Of a stretch of 64,000 nucleotides of DNA, positions 1 through 27,198 are shown one piece after another. Position numbers and translations under genes: made by a program. Position 1 is the first letter of the stretch. Every line of letters begins with the position of its first letter. This DNA is from Engraulis encrasicolus (lineage: Eukaryota; Chordata; Actinopteri; Clupeiformes; Engraulidae): positions 26,682,451-26,746,450 of the forward strand of contig NC_085878.1 in NCBI RefSeq assembly GCF_034702125.1, in the 5' to 3' direction. The notes beneath the pieces were generated by a model that worked only from the letters and a program-made list of their open reading frames with translations, ran no database searches and was not told the origin of the DNA.

Positions 1-332
1 GAAGGCTACGATCCGATTCGATCCACGATCCGATTCAATTCGATTCAATATCGATCTTATGTATTGCTGACTTGTCACTTAAACCCATTTATGCCTAGAA
101 TTCTAAGACCGGTCATAAAAACCTAAATATCTCAGCCTTTGATGCCCACACAAACATGAAATACCTTGGTATGTGAGAAATAAGTGGGAAACTGTGGAAG
201 AGAGCTACAGGATGTGGTTGAGAAAATATAATGTTCTGCAAAAGACCGATCCGAAAAGTTGTGAATCGATATTGCCCTTTTCGAACGTGAATCGATATTG
301 GATTGCGATTCGATCTTTTGAACCCAGCCCTA
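1..332 (-). mobile_element. Partial hAT-like MITE cut by the window edge
   Basis: Repeated CGATTCGAT/ATCGATAT-type sequence ends in AACCCAGCCCTA at 332. Its reverse complement TAGGGCTGGG fits hAT terminal repeats (TAGRGNTG type). The other terminus lies outside the window. Confidence 0.55.
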
Positions 333-730
333 ATAGTTGCAGTACCTTTTTTGACCATTTCCTGCACAATGTCCCTTTAATGGAGGTCTCCAACCTGCCT
401 GAATAGGCTAGCCATCATCAACTACGCACTGTATGCTTTTCATAATAAGCTTCCACCATGTTTGCTTTGCCTACATTATGCCACTGGGAGGGAGAAAAAA
501 TCAGCATCCTCAGTCACGTCCTCTCATCTCCTCTGCTCTCCTCTCCTCCATTCATGCCAGAGCAGTGGTGGCTAATGAATTGCACTGTGTGTTCATTGTC
601 TACATAAGAGGGAGGCAAGGCTGCGGGCGTGAGACAACAATCCTCAGTGTTTACCGTGAGGATGACGACGATGATGATCTGCACCTCCGAGCCTGGAGAG
701 CACCGAGCTGCACTGGGGACTAAATAGGCG

Positions 731-761
<31 letters not shown>

Positions 762-1297
762 AGAGAGAGCGCCAGGCTGGGGCCTTTGACTAAACAAGGC
801 TTGTAGTTAATAAGGAAATGCTGCTTATGAATGAGGATTAGCCATGGATCTATGAATGAGGATTTCCACCGACGCACAGTGTTTGGTGTGGTTAGTGAGT
901 GAGTGAGTGTGAGTGAGTGTGAGTGAGTGAGAGTGAGTGAGAGTGTAGACTTTGACTAAACACTGCTGTTTAGTAAGGACGTTTTGAACAGAATTAGGGA
1001 TGAAGATTTCCACTGAGAGATCTACACCAGTGTACAGTAGACTGGTGTGGTGAGAGTCAGAGTTTGTGTGTGTAGTGTGTGTGTGTGTGTGTGTGTAACA
1101 TGCTGGGGACTTTGACTAAACAAGGTTGGTTAAAAAGGAAGTGCGGAACAGATCTATGGATGAGGATTTCCACTGAGACACAGTACACAAGTGTAGTGTG
1201 GTGTAGCATGTGTGTGTGTGTGTGTGTGTGTGAGAAAGAGATTCAGTGTGCATTTTTGTGTACAAGTTTGTACATGTGAGAGTCAATGTGTGTGTCT

Positions 1298-1338
<41 letters not shown>

Positions 1339-2324
1339 ACAGGCAGGCTCCACCACAATAATCAACTCTCCTGGCAATCAGCAGCTCCGCCCATGACACT
1401 ACTATCATCCCCGGGGGTAATGAGATTCTGCATGGTCGCCGTGGTAACCCAAGCTGGCTGGCTACATAGGCCACAGCTGTGCTGCCTATTTATAGTCCCG
1501 GAGAGAGACAATGCCCTGCCCTGGACCACGTACCACGTACCACGGCGGCAGCAGCCAGCAACTTAAGACCTAAACACTGATATCCTTACCTAATCACATA
1601 GAGCAAGCAAGCAAGAGGCCCCATGCGCGGACCACCAATCACACAGGCACGCAGGCAGAGCACAGCTTGGGTTGCCAAATGTGATGCTAGGGTTGCCAGA
1701 TGTGACTAGTGATCTCCAGCCTAATAAATACACAAAAACCACCTGGAGACACTAAATCCTGCACAGTATGAACTAATTATTTTGGTTGTCTATGACCATA
1801 ATTCTACAATATCCTGGCCAATATCTGTTTTTACCTGCAGATGGTGAACCATTGGTGATCATAAATACTCCAAGACACCTGGGAAACCGCCCAATCTGGT
1901 AACCCTGCACATGGCAAACCAAACCCTTCCCTTGTGCCATCCAGGGTGGGGAAATCCCTGGAGGCTCAATCAATGCATAACCTTTACTCCATCCTCTCTC
2001 TCTAAGTGACCAGCAGATACCATAGCATCCGGCTCCGTCTAATCAGCCCGCTTCATCAGGGGGGCTCTCAGCTTGCGCCATTCACAAGCTCTGTGGCTTG
2101 AGGTTGGAAAATAATGTCACCACCACTGTGTGATCAGGGCTTTTGTGACACGAGAGAGCAAAGCGTGGCCTTTTCCATGGCTTATCAGGCATCCACATTA
2201 CACAACCCTTTTTTTAATGACTGCTGAGTGAAAAGGGGAGAGTGAGCATAAATGGGTTGAAATGAGGTGAGCCTGGAGAGTCAGTTACTTACTGAATGGA
2301 AGAAAACTGGATGTTGTAGTAGGC
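333..2324. other. Gene-free stretch with GT/GAGT microsatellites
   Basis: No supported gene. (TG)n at about 729-761, 1074-1096, 1209-1231 and 1289-1334, and a (GTGA)n-type run at 895-946. GT tracts alternate with a repeated ~150-nt block (CTTTGACTAAACA...GATTTCCAC), seen at about 786-870, 950-1015 and 1108-1178, so part of this is a degenerate long tandem repeat. Confidence 0.6.
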
Positions 2325-2660
2325 TTAAAGGTGCACTGTGTAGAATGTGGCCAGAATGGGTACTGCAACTATGCTGCTCATTGAAACCTTTTCATGAGTA
2401 TTTACTAAATAAGAAACCAATATTTACTAGTATAACCAAAGTACAGTAAGTTTTGCACCTAAAAATTCTATTTCTGTAAATTCAAAATGGCGAACTATGG
2501 GTAAGATCCCCCTTTTCATGTATGAAAAGTGCACTTTTCCCAGTCATAATGAATACTTAGAATTTGGTGGTGGTGGTAAGTATTCATGAAAAACTTAACA
2601 TGAATTCCAGCATGAATCCTGGAAATAAACTAAAACAAATATTACACGGTGCACCTTTAA
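2325..2660. mobile_element. TTAA-flanked MITE
   Basis: 336 bp. TTAAAGGTGCACTGTGTAG at the left end matches the inverted right end (TTAAAGGTGCACCGTGTAAT). TTAA at both ends suggests a piggyBac-type target. No coding capacity. Confidence 0.75.
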
Positions 2661-4080
2661 CAGCTTTTAAACAGGGAGATTTGAAATCGTGTCTGTCGGG
2701 TTTTCAATCCAGGACGAGTCCATATCCATAAATGTGAGCTCTAACTTACTTGGGCAGTATTCAGAAAATACTAAAATAGCTACCGCTTATAGCAATGAAA
2801 TTTAGTGTACAAACATTGAAAGTGTGATTTTTCATTCTGAGAGAGATTGAAAATGAATGGACTGACTTATTTTGCATTCCGTTTGAAGAGTTGTAAACAA
2901 GACACGGATGAGAGAAACAAAGTCCCCCAGTGACTGCTAGGCTACAGGAGATGTCAGCTCCCCCCGCAGATGATCCCTGATGGCAGCGACTTCTTCTGGC
3001 AAAACCAAACCACCGACAACATCTCTCAATTAACTTCATTACACTCTATTAGGAGGCCCATTAAGCCTGCCAAAAATACTCTGCTGCTGAGAGAGAGCAT
3101 AAAAAACACCCCCCCCCCACCACACACACACACACGGGTGGTTGACGTTTAAGAGCGTAACGCGAAAAAAAAAAAAGGTTTTTCAAATTCCTGAAAAAAA
3201 TGATGGATAAAAATGGGAAAAAAATAGAAAAAAATAAAGCACTTAGTGGTCTGTGGAATTTCACCTTATTTTTGCCATTTTTGGGAAAACGTGTCCTGCA
3301 TCAACACATAGCATAGGCATGTCACACCGCAGGAAAATGGAGTCAAACCACAGGGAATTCACTGCATTATGGCCATTTTAATCCTTTTGTATACATGACT
3401 GACATCTGAGCTCATGCTAACTTGATAATGATATTGTGTTTAATCTTAATATGTGTTTTCATTAATAAAAAAGCTTTTTTTTCCTCCTATAAGAGCAGTC
3501 ACACCACAGGACACCATAAAATGAACCTAAGCATTGCGTGACAGAAAGATTGCAATATGAAGACATATTAAGAGGTTAAGAGTCACCTTAAACTTCCACA
3601 GCACTCTCCAATAACTGAGGTACTGACTGGTTAGGAGCCAGTCTTTAAGACCCTTGTAGTTGGCCTTGCAGCTGCCCATTCACAAACACTGACATACATG
3701 TCACCCCACAGGACGCAATTTGTGTTACGAAATTGAACTTGTAGTTAATATTACTGTCTTGAATTTTTTCCACATTCACATATCTTAATCTAAAGTTAAG
3801 ATTTATGCAATCATGCTAAATGCTTCATACATTATTCAAAATGTTGTTGGTTAATTTATATATATATTATTATATATTGTTTCATTAATGTTACAGTCAC
3901 ACCGCAGGAAATTTGACATATAAACCTTTACATAAATCTTAACAAAAATGTTTCTTCTCATCTAAGACTAATATGAAACATAATGTACCACATCTTCTTT
4001 CATTGACATTTGTTTTTTAAAGGAAAATAACAGTTTTGTAGGTTTTTAACCAATGTTACGAAAAAACAAGGCGTCACGTC
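2661..4080. other. Gene-free stretch with recurring CACACCGCAGGA motif
   Basis: No gene seen. A 14-15-nt motif, GTCACACCRCAGGA, recurs at 3321, 3497, 3700 and 3895, with a weaker copy at 3341. A short C-run/(CA)n lies near 3110-3136. Confidence 0.5.
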
Positions 4081-4081
4081 T

Positions 4082-4085
<4 letters not shown>

Positions 4086-4112
<27 letters not shown>
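4086..4112. repeat. (CA)n microsatellite
   Basis: Uninterrupted CA dinucleotide tract of about 26 nt. Confidence 0.9.
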
Positions 4113-4118
<6 letters not shown>

Positions 4119-4492
4119 TGCCCGTCATATCATGTGAAAGACCCAGGGAGCTGAGAAAGAAGAGACTCTCTCTGGTGCACTCTCTGGTTTACTCCCTTTA
4201 ATAAAAAAGTTTAAAGCACCATGTCCAGGTTACACAGACGGGTTTGTACGGGAAGCTGTTCTTAGTGTGGTGAGTGACCCAGGGAAACTCCATTCACTAC
4301 CCTTTACCAAGAGCTGACTTATACCATGTGTGAGGTATGAACTCTGCAAACAGAGAGGTCACGTTCTTAATTGCTCCACCCTGGAAAACAAACAGATATT
4401 CACTCTGCTCAGCTCTTCTCTACTCTACTCAGCTTCATTCGGCTCAGGAATCGCATCCAGACAAGCGCGCGCGCATACGCACACGCACGCGG

Positions 4493-4520
4493 TTTACGAG
4501 CCCGAGTGTACCCATGGGAA

Positions 4521-4616
<96 letters not shown>

Positions 4617-4645
4617 TTACGAGCCTGAGTTTACCCATGGGAAGA
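4493..4645. repeat. (CA)45 tract inside a duplicated 30-nt flank
   Basis: A CA tract (4522-4612) lies between two near-copies of the same sequence: TTTACGAGCCCGAGTGTACC at 4493-4512, and TTTACGAGCCTGAGTTTACC at 4616-4635. Both are followed by CATGGGAAGA. Confidence 0.9.
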
Positions 4646-4952
4646 TGAAGAGTTCCTCTTTTTCTCTGGGAGCTGGCAGCCTTTAGAACAATACCGCCTA
4701 ACTGGGGTAAAATGATAGCCTCTGCCATCAGTGCTGGCAAACCATCCGCGAGCATGTTTTCATCTCTCTCTCTCCGCTCCTCATCCTCATCCCTCCATCT
4801 CTCTCGCGCCTCCTTTCTAAATGTTTTGGCACCTTTGCCTAAGCCCACTGCTACTGCTGAGGCAAATCTGGAACAGGTGGACAGGCAGAGACAGGCAGAC
4901 AGCAAAAGCCCCACACATACGCGCACACAAGCATGTACAGGTACATAACACG

Positions 4953-4954
<2 letters not shown>

Positions 4955-5016
<62 letters not shown>
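4955..5016. repeat. (CA)31 microsatellite
   Basis: Uninterrupted CA dinucleotide run. CACT/CACG-type degenerate CA-rich DNA follows at about 5311-5400. Confidence 0.95.
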
Positions 5017-5018
<2 letters not shown>

Positions 5019-5611
5019 GGTAAACGTACACAAAAATACAGCCACACACACACCCCTCCGCCGTGCTGTGCTGTGCTGTGCGAGTGCGATATGTGTGGAT
5101 GTGAGGAATGGAGCCAGCGTGTCTCTCGGCTGTGGGCGACTTTAATCTCAGCAGCCCACCAGGCCTGGGCTACTGCTGCTACTGCTGCTGCTGCTACCAT
5201 TATCCTTCATCATGCTTCAGATTAGCCCTGACAGGAAATCAGCTCCGGGCCCACACCGCGCTGTGGCATAGCAGCGTCAGCCACCGCCTAAAGGAGGCTT
5301 GTGGTCCACGCACACACACTCACACATACGCACGCACGCACATTCACACACTCACGTACACACACTCACTCACTCATGCTCAGGCACGCACGTGCAGCAC
5401 ACATACAATGCCATAGCATAGCAAATAGGCTTACAGGCTTAGGTTGCTCCATACCTCTTCTGAACAATGGACAATCAACAATCAGGTAGGCCCACTGTTA
5501 ATGTGACCTGTGGTCAGAACAGAAGTAGGATTTCAGTGCGGGGGGGAAATTTAGGCCCATAGCCCTTTCACAGAGATAGGCTACACCTGCTGAGGGGTCT
5601 ACGCCCTGCTG

Positions 5612-6250
5612 TTAAAGGAACCGGCGTCCACCAGTTTTTTTTTAAATATGCTAATTTTCTGCAAGTTAAATCAGTGGTTCCCTACCAGGGGGACGTGTAC
5701 CACTAGGGGTACGTGAGCACACTGCAGGGGGTACGTGGAAAAACGTAATACCACTAAATATATGGCATGTAGGCACATTAGGATGGAGGAACAAATATAG
5801 AGCAGGAGTGACTCCAGCTCCCATTGGCATTGTGATACAGCACTCCACAGCACACAAGCGAACACAAAATTGCATTTATGCCTCACCCGTGCAAGGGGAC
5901 AGCCCCCAATGGCGCCCTAAAGGGAGCAGTGCGGCAGGACGGTACCATGATCAAGTCATGGAGGAGGATGGGGGAGAGCGCTGGTTAATTACTACCCCCC
6001 ACCAACCTGGCGGGTCGGGAGTCGAACCGGCAACCTTTGGGCTACAAGTCTGACGCCATAATCGCCAAGTATGACTGCCCTCAGATTTTCTTATTTTTTA
6101 TAAACGATCCCATTCAGTCCAATGACACATGAGAATATCACCAGACTCAGAGAACAGCTGGGAGAACAGGAGAAAGGTAAAACTAATTATTTAACTAGAG
6201 GGGAGGTGCAAAATGAGCATATTTCCAAAAATCCTAGACTGCCCCTTTAA
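5612..6250. mobile_element. TTAA MITE with nested insertions
   Basis: Outer ends TTAAAGG and CCCTTTAA. Inside each end is the same inward motif, AAATATGCTAATTTT (left) and the inverse of AAAATGAGCATATTT (right). Between them lie a hAT-like fragment (from about 5672, CAGTGGTTCCCTACCAGGG) and a tRNA-like SINE segment. Confidence 0.65.
5885..6085 (-). mobile_element. tRNA-derived SINE-like segment (degenerate)
   Basis: Contains GGAGTCGAACC at 6018-6028, the inverse of a tRNA B box. It resembles the tRNA-like repeat common in teleosts. The A box is poorly preserved, so the family is uncertain. Nested in the TTAA element. Confidence 0.45.
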
Positions 6251-6705
6251 GATGGCCACTACTGTACACTACTATGGCATGCTGAAGCACTTCGGCCTTC
6301 ATGCAGTTCCCACTTAAAACCCAAGCCTAAGAGGTGCTTGTGTTGTGTGGCTGGCGGTGGAATGGAGGAGGATGTGGCCTCTGATTGCACATTCCAGTCA
6401 CTCTTCAATGACACAGATATCGATCTGGAAAATTCAAGCAATTTCATGTTTTTCCATTTAGTTTCCTCTCCCTCTCCTCCATCAAAAACTGGCCAGGCCG
6501 CTTAATCTTCCCACCCATCATATTGTGCTCGCATGAGTGATGAAAAAAAAAAAACGCACACAAGAAAAGGAAGGAGGAACTTTCCTTTTCCATCCATGCT
6601 GTTACCCTGTATTTATACATGAGTTACGACAATAAAGATGAACATAATTGGTCTCCATCCATCCAGTGTATTAATTTCTTGTGGCCTTTTGATTGTGCCT
6701 TCCAG

Positions 6706-6851
6706 GTTAGTGGGTTTTTTTCCGCACTCCTCAGCTGGCAGGTGCATAGGAGATGGACCATAGGTCACAATTTGAAAAACACTTCCACATACTGACCATT
6801 TCGCACAATGTTTCGGTCCTAGACCTTCATCAGGGTTTTTCAAATAGTCTA
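6706..6851 (-). mobile_element. Short retroposon-like element with 14-nt TSD
   Basis: 146 bp flanked by the identical 14-mer ATTGTGCCTTCCAG at 6692-6705 and 6852-6865. The core reads GTTTCGGTCCTAGACC then TTCATCAGG, a motif related to the one in the 30.4-kb element. No ORF. Confidence 0.65.
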
Positions 6852-6865
6852 ATTGTGCCTTCCAG

Positions 6866-9500
6866 AAAAGGTTTCTTTCTCTCTCTCTTTCTCTTTCTCT
6901 CTCCTATGCACACACACATACCCACACACAAGGAAAGAGAACAGTGTAAAGGAGACCTGAGCTAAATTACCAACCAGTGCCTTCCCGTGAATAATTCACG
7001 GCACATCAAATATGAATGCCACTTAGAACACAGAACTCTGAATATTCCAAACAGTCAGAAGGAGAATACAAACAAGGATTCAAATAAGCAGTAACATCAA
7101 GGGAAATGACACAGAGCGGAGCATAATTAAAGCCAAATGATGGGAGGTGTTGGTAGGGGGAACAGGGTTGAAGTGCCCATTCAGATAGTAGAATCATCAG
7201 CTCTGGATGAAAGATGACACAGCACCTGGCTTCAGCTGACATGTTTATCAGGGATCCTCAGTAAGCATCAAAACAATCAGCACTGCCTAATCATTTAACA
7301 CCACTGACCGCCTGTCTGTCTTTCTAACAATGCATGAAGCTTTTGATTCATGCCATACACAATAGGACAAATCCAAAATGCATTCCTAATTGACCAATTG
7401 AATCCAATGTTTGTTCATCATGCATACCCTGGATCATATTAATGTCATCTCCAGTCTCCATTTATTGTGAAGCCTATATGTATAGCAATAACAACGCAAT
7501 TGAGGACAGTAATAGAAGGGTATTTCGACAGCAAATGTCATCACTAGGTCATACTTCCTTTTCAATGATGGGCCACTTGGCTGTGGGGGTAGCAGGAGCC
7601 CGTCGTCGAGTGCCCTTGCCTCGGGTAGAATAGGCAGCGAATGAGCAAGGGCATTAGAGTCAATGATGTAGCGAGCTAATAAACTGGTATCCACACAAAC
7701 CTCCCTTCTCATAACCATTTACAGTGTCCGCAGCCTCGCCCGCTGCCCCCACAGAATCTATTTTGGTTGACATATGATCCCGACTCTTTAGAAATCGCAT
7801 AGCGAGTGGTACATGATGCTGGCTCTAGGAGATGATGCTGGCTGTCACCATCCTTCTAGCATCGGCTACTGCTACGCAAAACAACATAGCTTACAAGCTA
7901 AAGATTATCTCTGCGCTAACTCACAGTAGCAAACGCAAACGCAGCCATTAGACTAGCTCACTTATGTCAGCCTTTGCTCAGTCTGTGACGTTAGCAAGGC
8001 GTATTAAGTTCATTGGTATGTGAGACAGCACATGCATAATAGCTATTCTTCTTTCACAGTTTCGTAATTTTCAGGTACAGTTAAATGCTATGCTCTGCAC
8101 GAGTCTTTCTGTCATTGTAGATTAAGCTACTGAAGTAAGCCCATTCTCAAGGTAATGACATCCAGTCATGTTAGCTAGCTGTCAGCTAAAGCTCTGTGTA
8201 CAACACTGTCTATTACACTGCTACACACAGACAGCTTGTAATTGTAGGTGTTTTCAGAAAGCACAATTATATAGTTTAACATGTGTGCATTCTTACCTTG
8301 TGATGCAAGCTGTGTTAAATCCTGTCCTCTTCCAAGCTAGCACCACACCAAAGCTACGCCGTTCAAGCCCGCAGGTAGAATTAGAGGCGGTGTGGGGAAA
8401 TTAGATGTTCTCTTCTGACATTATCTGTGACGTTCTCATTTTACATTGCAGTAGGCATACAGAAGAAGGGTGTCGCCTTATACCATCCACTAGTCACCGT
8501 CCTCTATTCTCTATGATGTCGCATTTGACAGCTAAGACATAAACCGTTCCTCACAACAACACTCGATTCCATCCTAAACCTTCACTGAGCGCACTGACAG
8601 GAGTTCCGCATCACAGCAGAAGGGGGCAGAATATACTATTTATCAAGCAGCAAGCAGGGTAGTGCTGTGCCCCGTCCGCTGGAAGGCACGCCTTCACCTT
8701 TTGGATGATGTTCGCACACGTCAATGGTAGTAGTTGGTCAATGTGGCGTTTTTAACAGGACAGCAACACGAGCCGTGCATACGTGAGCACCTTGCAAGCA
8801 GAATAGAATAAAAAAAATATCCCCATGCATGCGTGTGTGTCTACTATGTGACATCAAGTATGAGCGCTCCCAGTGCGTCAGTGACACATCGCTTTCCATT
8901 TGTGAAATATGTCATGGCTGGTCATGAAGTGGACACAGGCTAGCATGCTATACAACCTACTGTACAGCTGATGAAACGTCGACCCGTAGGCCTAGTCTTC
9001 TCTACCCAAAGGGCAAAGGCCTCTTGTGGGAAAAGTAGCCTAGGCCTATCTATGGCGCGCGCACAGTGCCCAAGCCTTATCGAGGACATCTCCTGTCAGA
9101 GCGCATGTTTTAACTGCCTACAATTAGAGGCCCATGCATTTCATTTTCAGTTAGATAGATATGGTCCCACATATTTTATAGAAAGGGTTTGTTATGGCAT
9201 AAGAGTCGTTATACTGAATAAGTAAAACACACAAAAAATACACTTGAACCTGCCATTTTTTTTTTTTTTGGCCAAAATTTTGACCATGCACTTTGGATAT
9301 GCAAAACATATTTCTGTTTGATTCTCAAACATTAAGTTACGACACTCAGCCTCCTAAAATTGCACTTGTGAGTGGGTCACTGTGAGGTTCAGTTTGTGTA
9401 CACCTGATTGTTTCCGGTTATACAATAATGTATTTAGTATTTAAAACATCATACTTGGATTTCCAGACCAAATGTACAATATGTGATAAAATCATAAACG
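6866..9500. other. Gene-free stretch
   Basis: Only short ORFs with no recognisable homology, and no splice-framed exons I can support. The 7.7-8.9 kb part is less AT-rich and lacks obvious repeats; it could be regulatory, but nothing specific is visible. Confidence 0.4.
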
Positions 9501-12500
9501 ATGTGTGTCTTGTGTTTACCAATAAAAAGTCAAACACCTTGAGTAGTTTCACATTTCAATCCAGTATATTTCTGTAAAAACAATGGTAGATGTATTTAGT
9601 CTCCTACGTATTTCAGCGTCTCAACAAATATATACTCTGCCACAACAATGTATATTTTTCAGCTTCTTTAATTTATACATATAAAGCAGTGTATTCAAGG
9701 ACTTAAGGCGTTAACACAAATTCGCATCTCTATGGTAACATCAGTGGATGCTAGACCAGGAGAGTTAAATCCATTAGAGTAAAGGCTCTCTACACAGCAG
9801 GGTGTATAAATAAAATGATAAAATCAATACAATCAACAATTAATTAACTATAAGCAAATGAAAATTAGTTTCCATGTTAAGCAACCCAACATATCAGTTC
9901 AGAATGATGCCTATAACAATTCTATACTGGAAACATTAATTTGATCACAAATCTTGGATTTAGTTTTTTCTTTTCCTTTTTTTTTTTGGCTGTGCAAATA
10001 AGGACTGCTGTTAACCTGAATTTGAGTCACATTGTCAAGAATGACACAATAACTGCAGTATGAATGGATTAGTACATTACAGAATGAGAGAAAAAAAATA
10101 CATGTCAACAAGAGCAAAAGTATGAGTGTTCCACATCTGGGTTTTGTGGGTCACGGTACGTTCGTGATATACTGACCAAGCACAAGACTGATACGGCAGA
10201 CTGATACAGAGCAACCGCATCGAAGACAGTTAATGTAGAGCTCATGACACAATATTCCTCACTGGTGACATAACACATGAAAACAGAGATCTGTACCTGC
10301 AGAAACTCGTGTGGAGAGAGAGTGAGGGTCGATGTTTAAAAATGACTGCACTGTGTATAACTTTCGGTGTGCGTCCAGTGAATAACCAAATACAAATGGA
10401 CTGAAACTCCTAAGGGGGGGAATTATTCTGAAAGAATCTGATTTAATGCCAATGCAAGGCAGCATAATAATACGCCCGTAAGGTAGACCTCTGTAACATA
10501 GTTTTGTCATTGTCAGTTTTTACCGGTCAGGAACTTTGTATGAATCAAATGACCGCATGTATTCCCATGCTGTCTAGGTTACTTGAGGTCAGATCAGACC
10601 AGAGTTTTCCCTGCGTTGTGCTCCTGACAGGGGAGGAGATCACCTCTCACTGCACATTTCTGATTGCTCAACCCTGCACCCCCACTGCTGCCATGGAGGA
10701 CACATCTGTGCCAACCTGACCACACACAGGTACATGTAGGTCATCCTGTTCCATTTACTGAAATGTAATCATAGCAACTGAACGCAGAGGTAAATAAAAC
10801 AATCTGTTGTTTTTGTCAGTGTTCATCATTTTCAATTTACAGACCCTTACAAAACAAACAAGAACACCCACCCACCGAGTCACACCCAACCTGAACATCT
10901 GTGCAACCAAACAAGCCAAAGGCAAAATGTTAATGTCAAAAACGGCAGCACAAACATGTTTGCGAAAATGTTATCACTGAGCTCTTATGTCGCCTAAAAC
11001 ACTGTGCAGAGGTGTTATTGATCAATGATCAATACCAATATTTTCTTCCAGCTGTTTAGAGCAAACAAATGGCAAAACCAGAAGATAAGTATTGTTAGTT
11101 TTTAGGTCACACAATACCGTTAATAAGGAAGGAAGACACCGATGCAGAGGCGCATTGCAAACACAGAACCAACAAAAAAATTGACAGATAATAAAGTAAT
11201 TCATGAATAAATGCCATTCATTTCCACATACTGGTTTCAAAAATGTGATTCCCAAATTGATGCCCAAGGTCTGTTTCAAACGACTTTTTGTATTGTAAAA
11301 TGTTGTTAGACTGCAAGTATGTAGATTCAAAATTTGTCTATTGAGGACTGGATCACACTTCGTTCTCACTTTCTGAGCTTATGTACAAACTCACATTTGC
11401 TGTGTATGGCTCACGGGTGTGGCATCACACCACTTTGCTCCTTTGTACAGTAATAAATATATTCATTATTTGACTCAATTTTATCACTACCAACTATGGC
11501 AAGACATTATCTGGATTCAAAACATTGCACAAAAACATCCACAATTTCTGTTAGTCAAGCATTAAAAAAAGTAAGTGGGGGACACAGCAAATTTAGACTT
11601 TATCCACATTGCATTCACCAAAATTTGTGGTGATTTGGTCAAATTCATGGTGTTATGATGTTAATGTATAAGAAATTAATAAGTCAGATGACTGAATGAT
11701 GAAATCAGAGCCAGACACCAGAGGAGCACTCAGACCCAGACATAAAGTTAGGACAGCGCAGAGGATGTGAGGGTTCAACTGCTGATACTCAACTAAAACT
11801 TTGCAAAGCCATTGCCTCACTGGAGAAACACGTAGCTCAGAAATGTCTACTAAAGATGAATGGTTAGACTGGATAAGAGAGACAAGGAGGTGTACGGTTA
11901 TGTAAACATTGATTTAAAATGCCATTATACCAAATGTCATTTGCTGTTAGGCTCTTTTGAACTGTTGAATCAGGGCGATGGATTCATCACTTCTAGGCTT
12001 ACAGTAGCTCTTGAAAATTGAGCGGCCCATGCTCACACGTTCGGCAACCTTAACCAAATGCATAAAAGAAGCTGTGCAATATTGATTGTGTTTTGTGTGT
12101 CTGTCAGATATTAAGACTAATGGATTGTTTTGTGTTTGCATGAATGACCATGCAAGAAACCAGTTAAAAATCCATCAACTTTACTATCAGCTCTAAATAG
12201 ATGATTTTTCTTTTCTAACAGTGACAACACAGAGTTCCTTCCTACGAGTCATAAAAAACAGGGCCATGTATCATGTCTGAACGTGTCGTGCACCACCTGA
12301 TGTGCTGGCATACAATACGATAGTCAGTCAAGGACCCCATTAGAACATGGAGCCAGAACTGATTGGAATTTGTCTCGGAGAAATTAAACCCGTGCTACCG
12401 GGGGTTTGGAACGGGGCAACAAGTGACAAGACCTGCTTGAGGATAACAGAGAATTACAATTGCGGGGGGGAGTAAAAAGACCACCAAAGAAAAATGAAAC

Positions 12501-12558
12501 AAAACAAGAGAAACAAGAAGAAGAAACACCTCTGTAGTGGACTTGGCCAGTTCACATT

Positions 12559-12638
<80 letters not shown>

Positions 12639-12973
12639 TCAGAACAAGTCAGGGGGTCTTCCATGTGACACGATTCATTATCCCCACCACAGAAAAGACA
12701 GATCCACCTCTGCCTACAGCAAGAAGACGAGGAGCATGTCTCTGTCCTGAAAATGAACAGGGTCAGTGGAAAACGAGGAAAGAAAAGAAAAACAAAAAAG
12801 CCTCCCGCAAACCTATATTAGGTAAAGTCACTAGCGGCCCAGGAGACATGTTTAGTATAGAGGATGTCCAGCTCTCCAGCTCCACCTCCCCAGAAGTGTC
12901 ATCCTCATGGGGTTAGTGATGTCCCGGCTCCTAGGGAGGCCGAAGAGGAAGTTAGCCACCCAAAGGACACCTG
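9501..12973 (-). other. nr1h3: nr1h3 3' flank / probable 3' UTR
   Basis: Lies directly after the nr1h3 stop. No homologous ORF. AT-rich, with one (GA)n tract at 12562-12634. A 3' UTR must start here; I could not fix its poly(A) site (a minus-strand ATTAAA is seen as TTTAAT near 9668-9673). Confidence 0.4.
12562..12634. repeat. (GA)n microsatellite
   Basis: Uninterrupted GA dinucleotide tract of 73 nt in the probable nr1h3 3' UTR or flank. Confidence 0.95.

Positions 12974-27198
<14,225 letters not shown>

Noticed and set aside
4330..4686. Open frames of His-Thr, Cys-Val or Ser-Leu repeats (also at 12.5, 28.4, 37.5, 53.3, 53.9 and 63.2 kb)
   Set aside because: Translations of dinucleotide microsatellites; no codon structure or homology.
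9361..9400. GGGTCACTGTGAGGTTCA as an LXR autoregulatory element
   Set aside because: Half-site spacing does not fit DR4 without invoking a base insertion; too weak to call.
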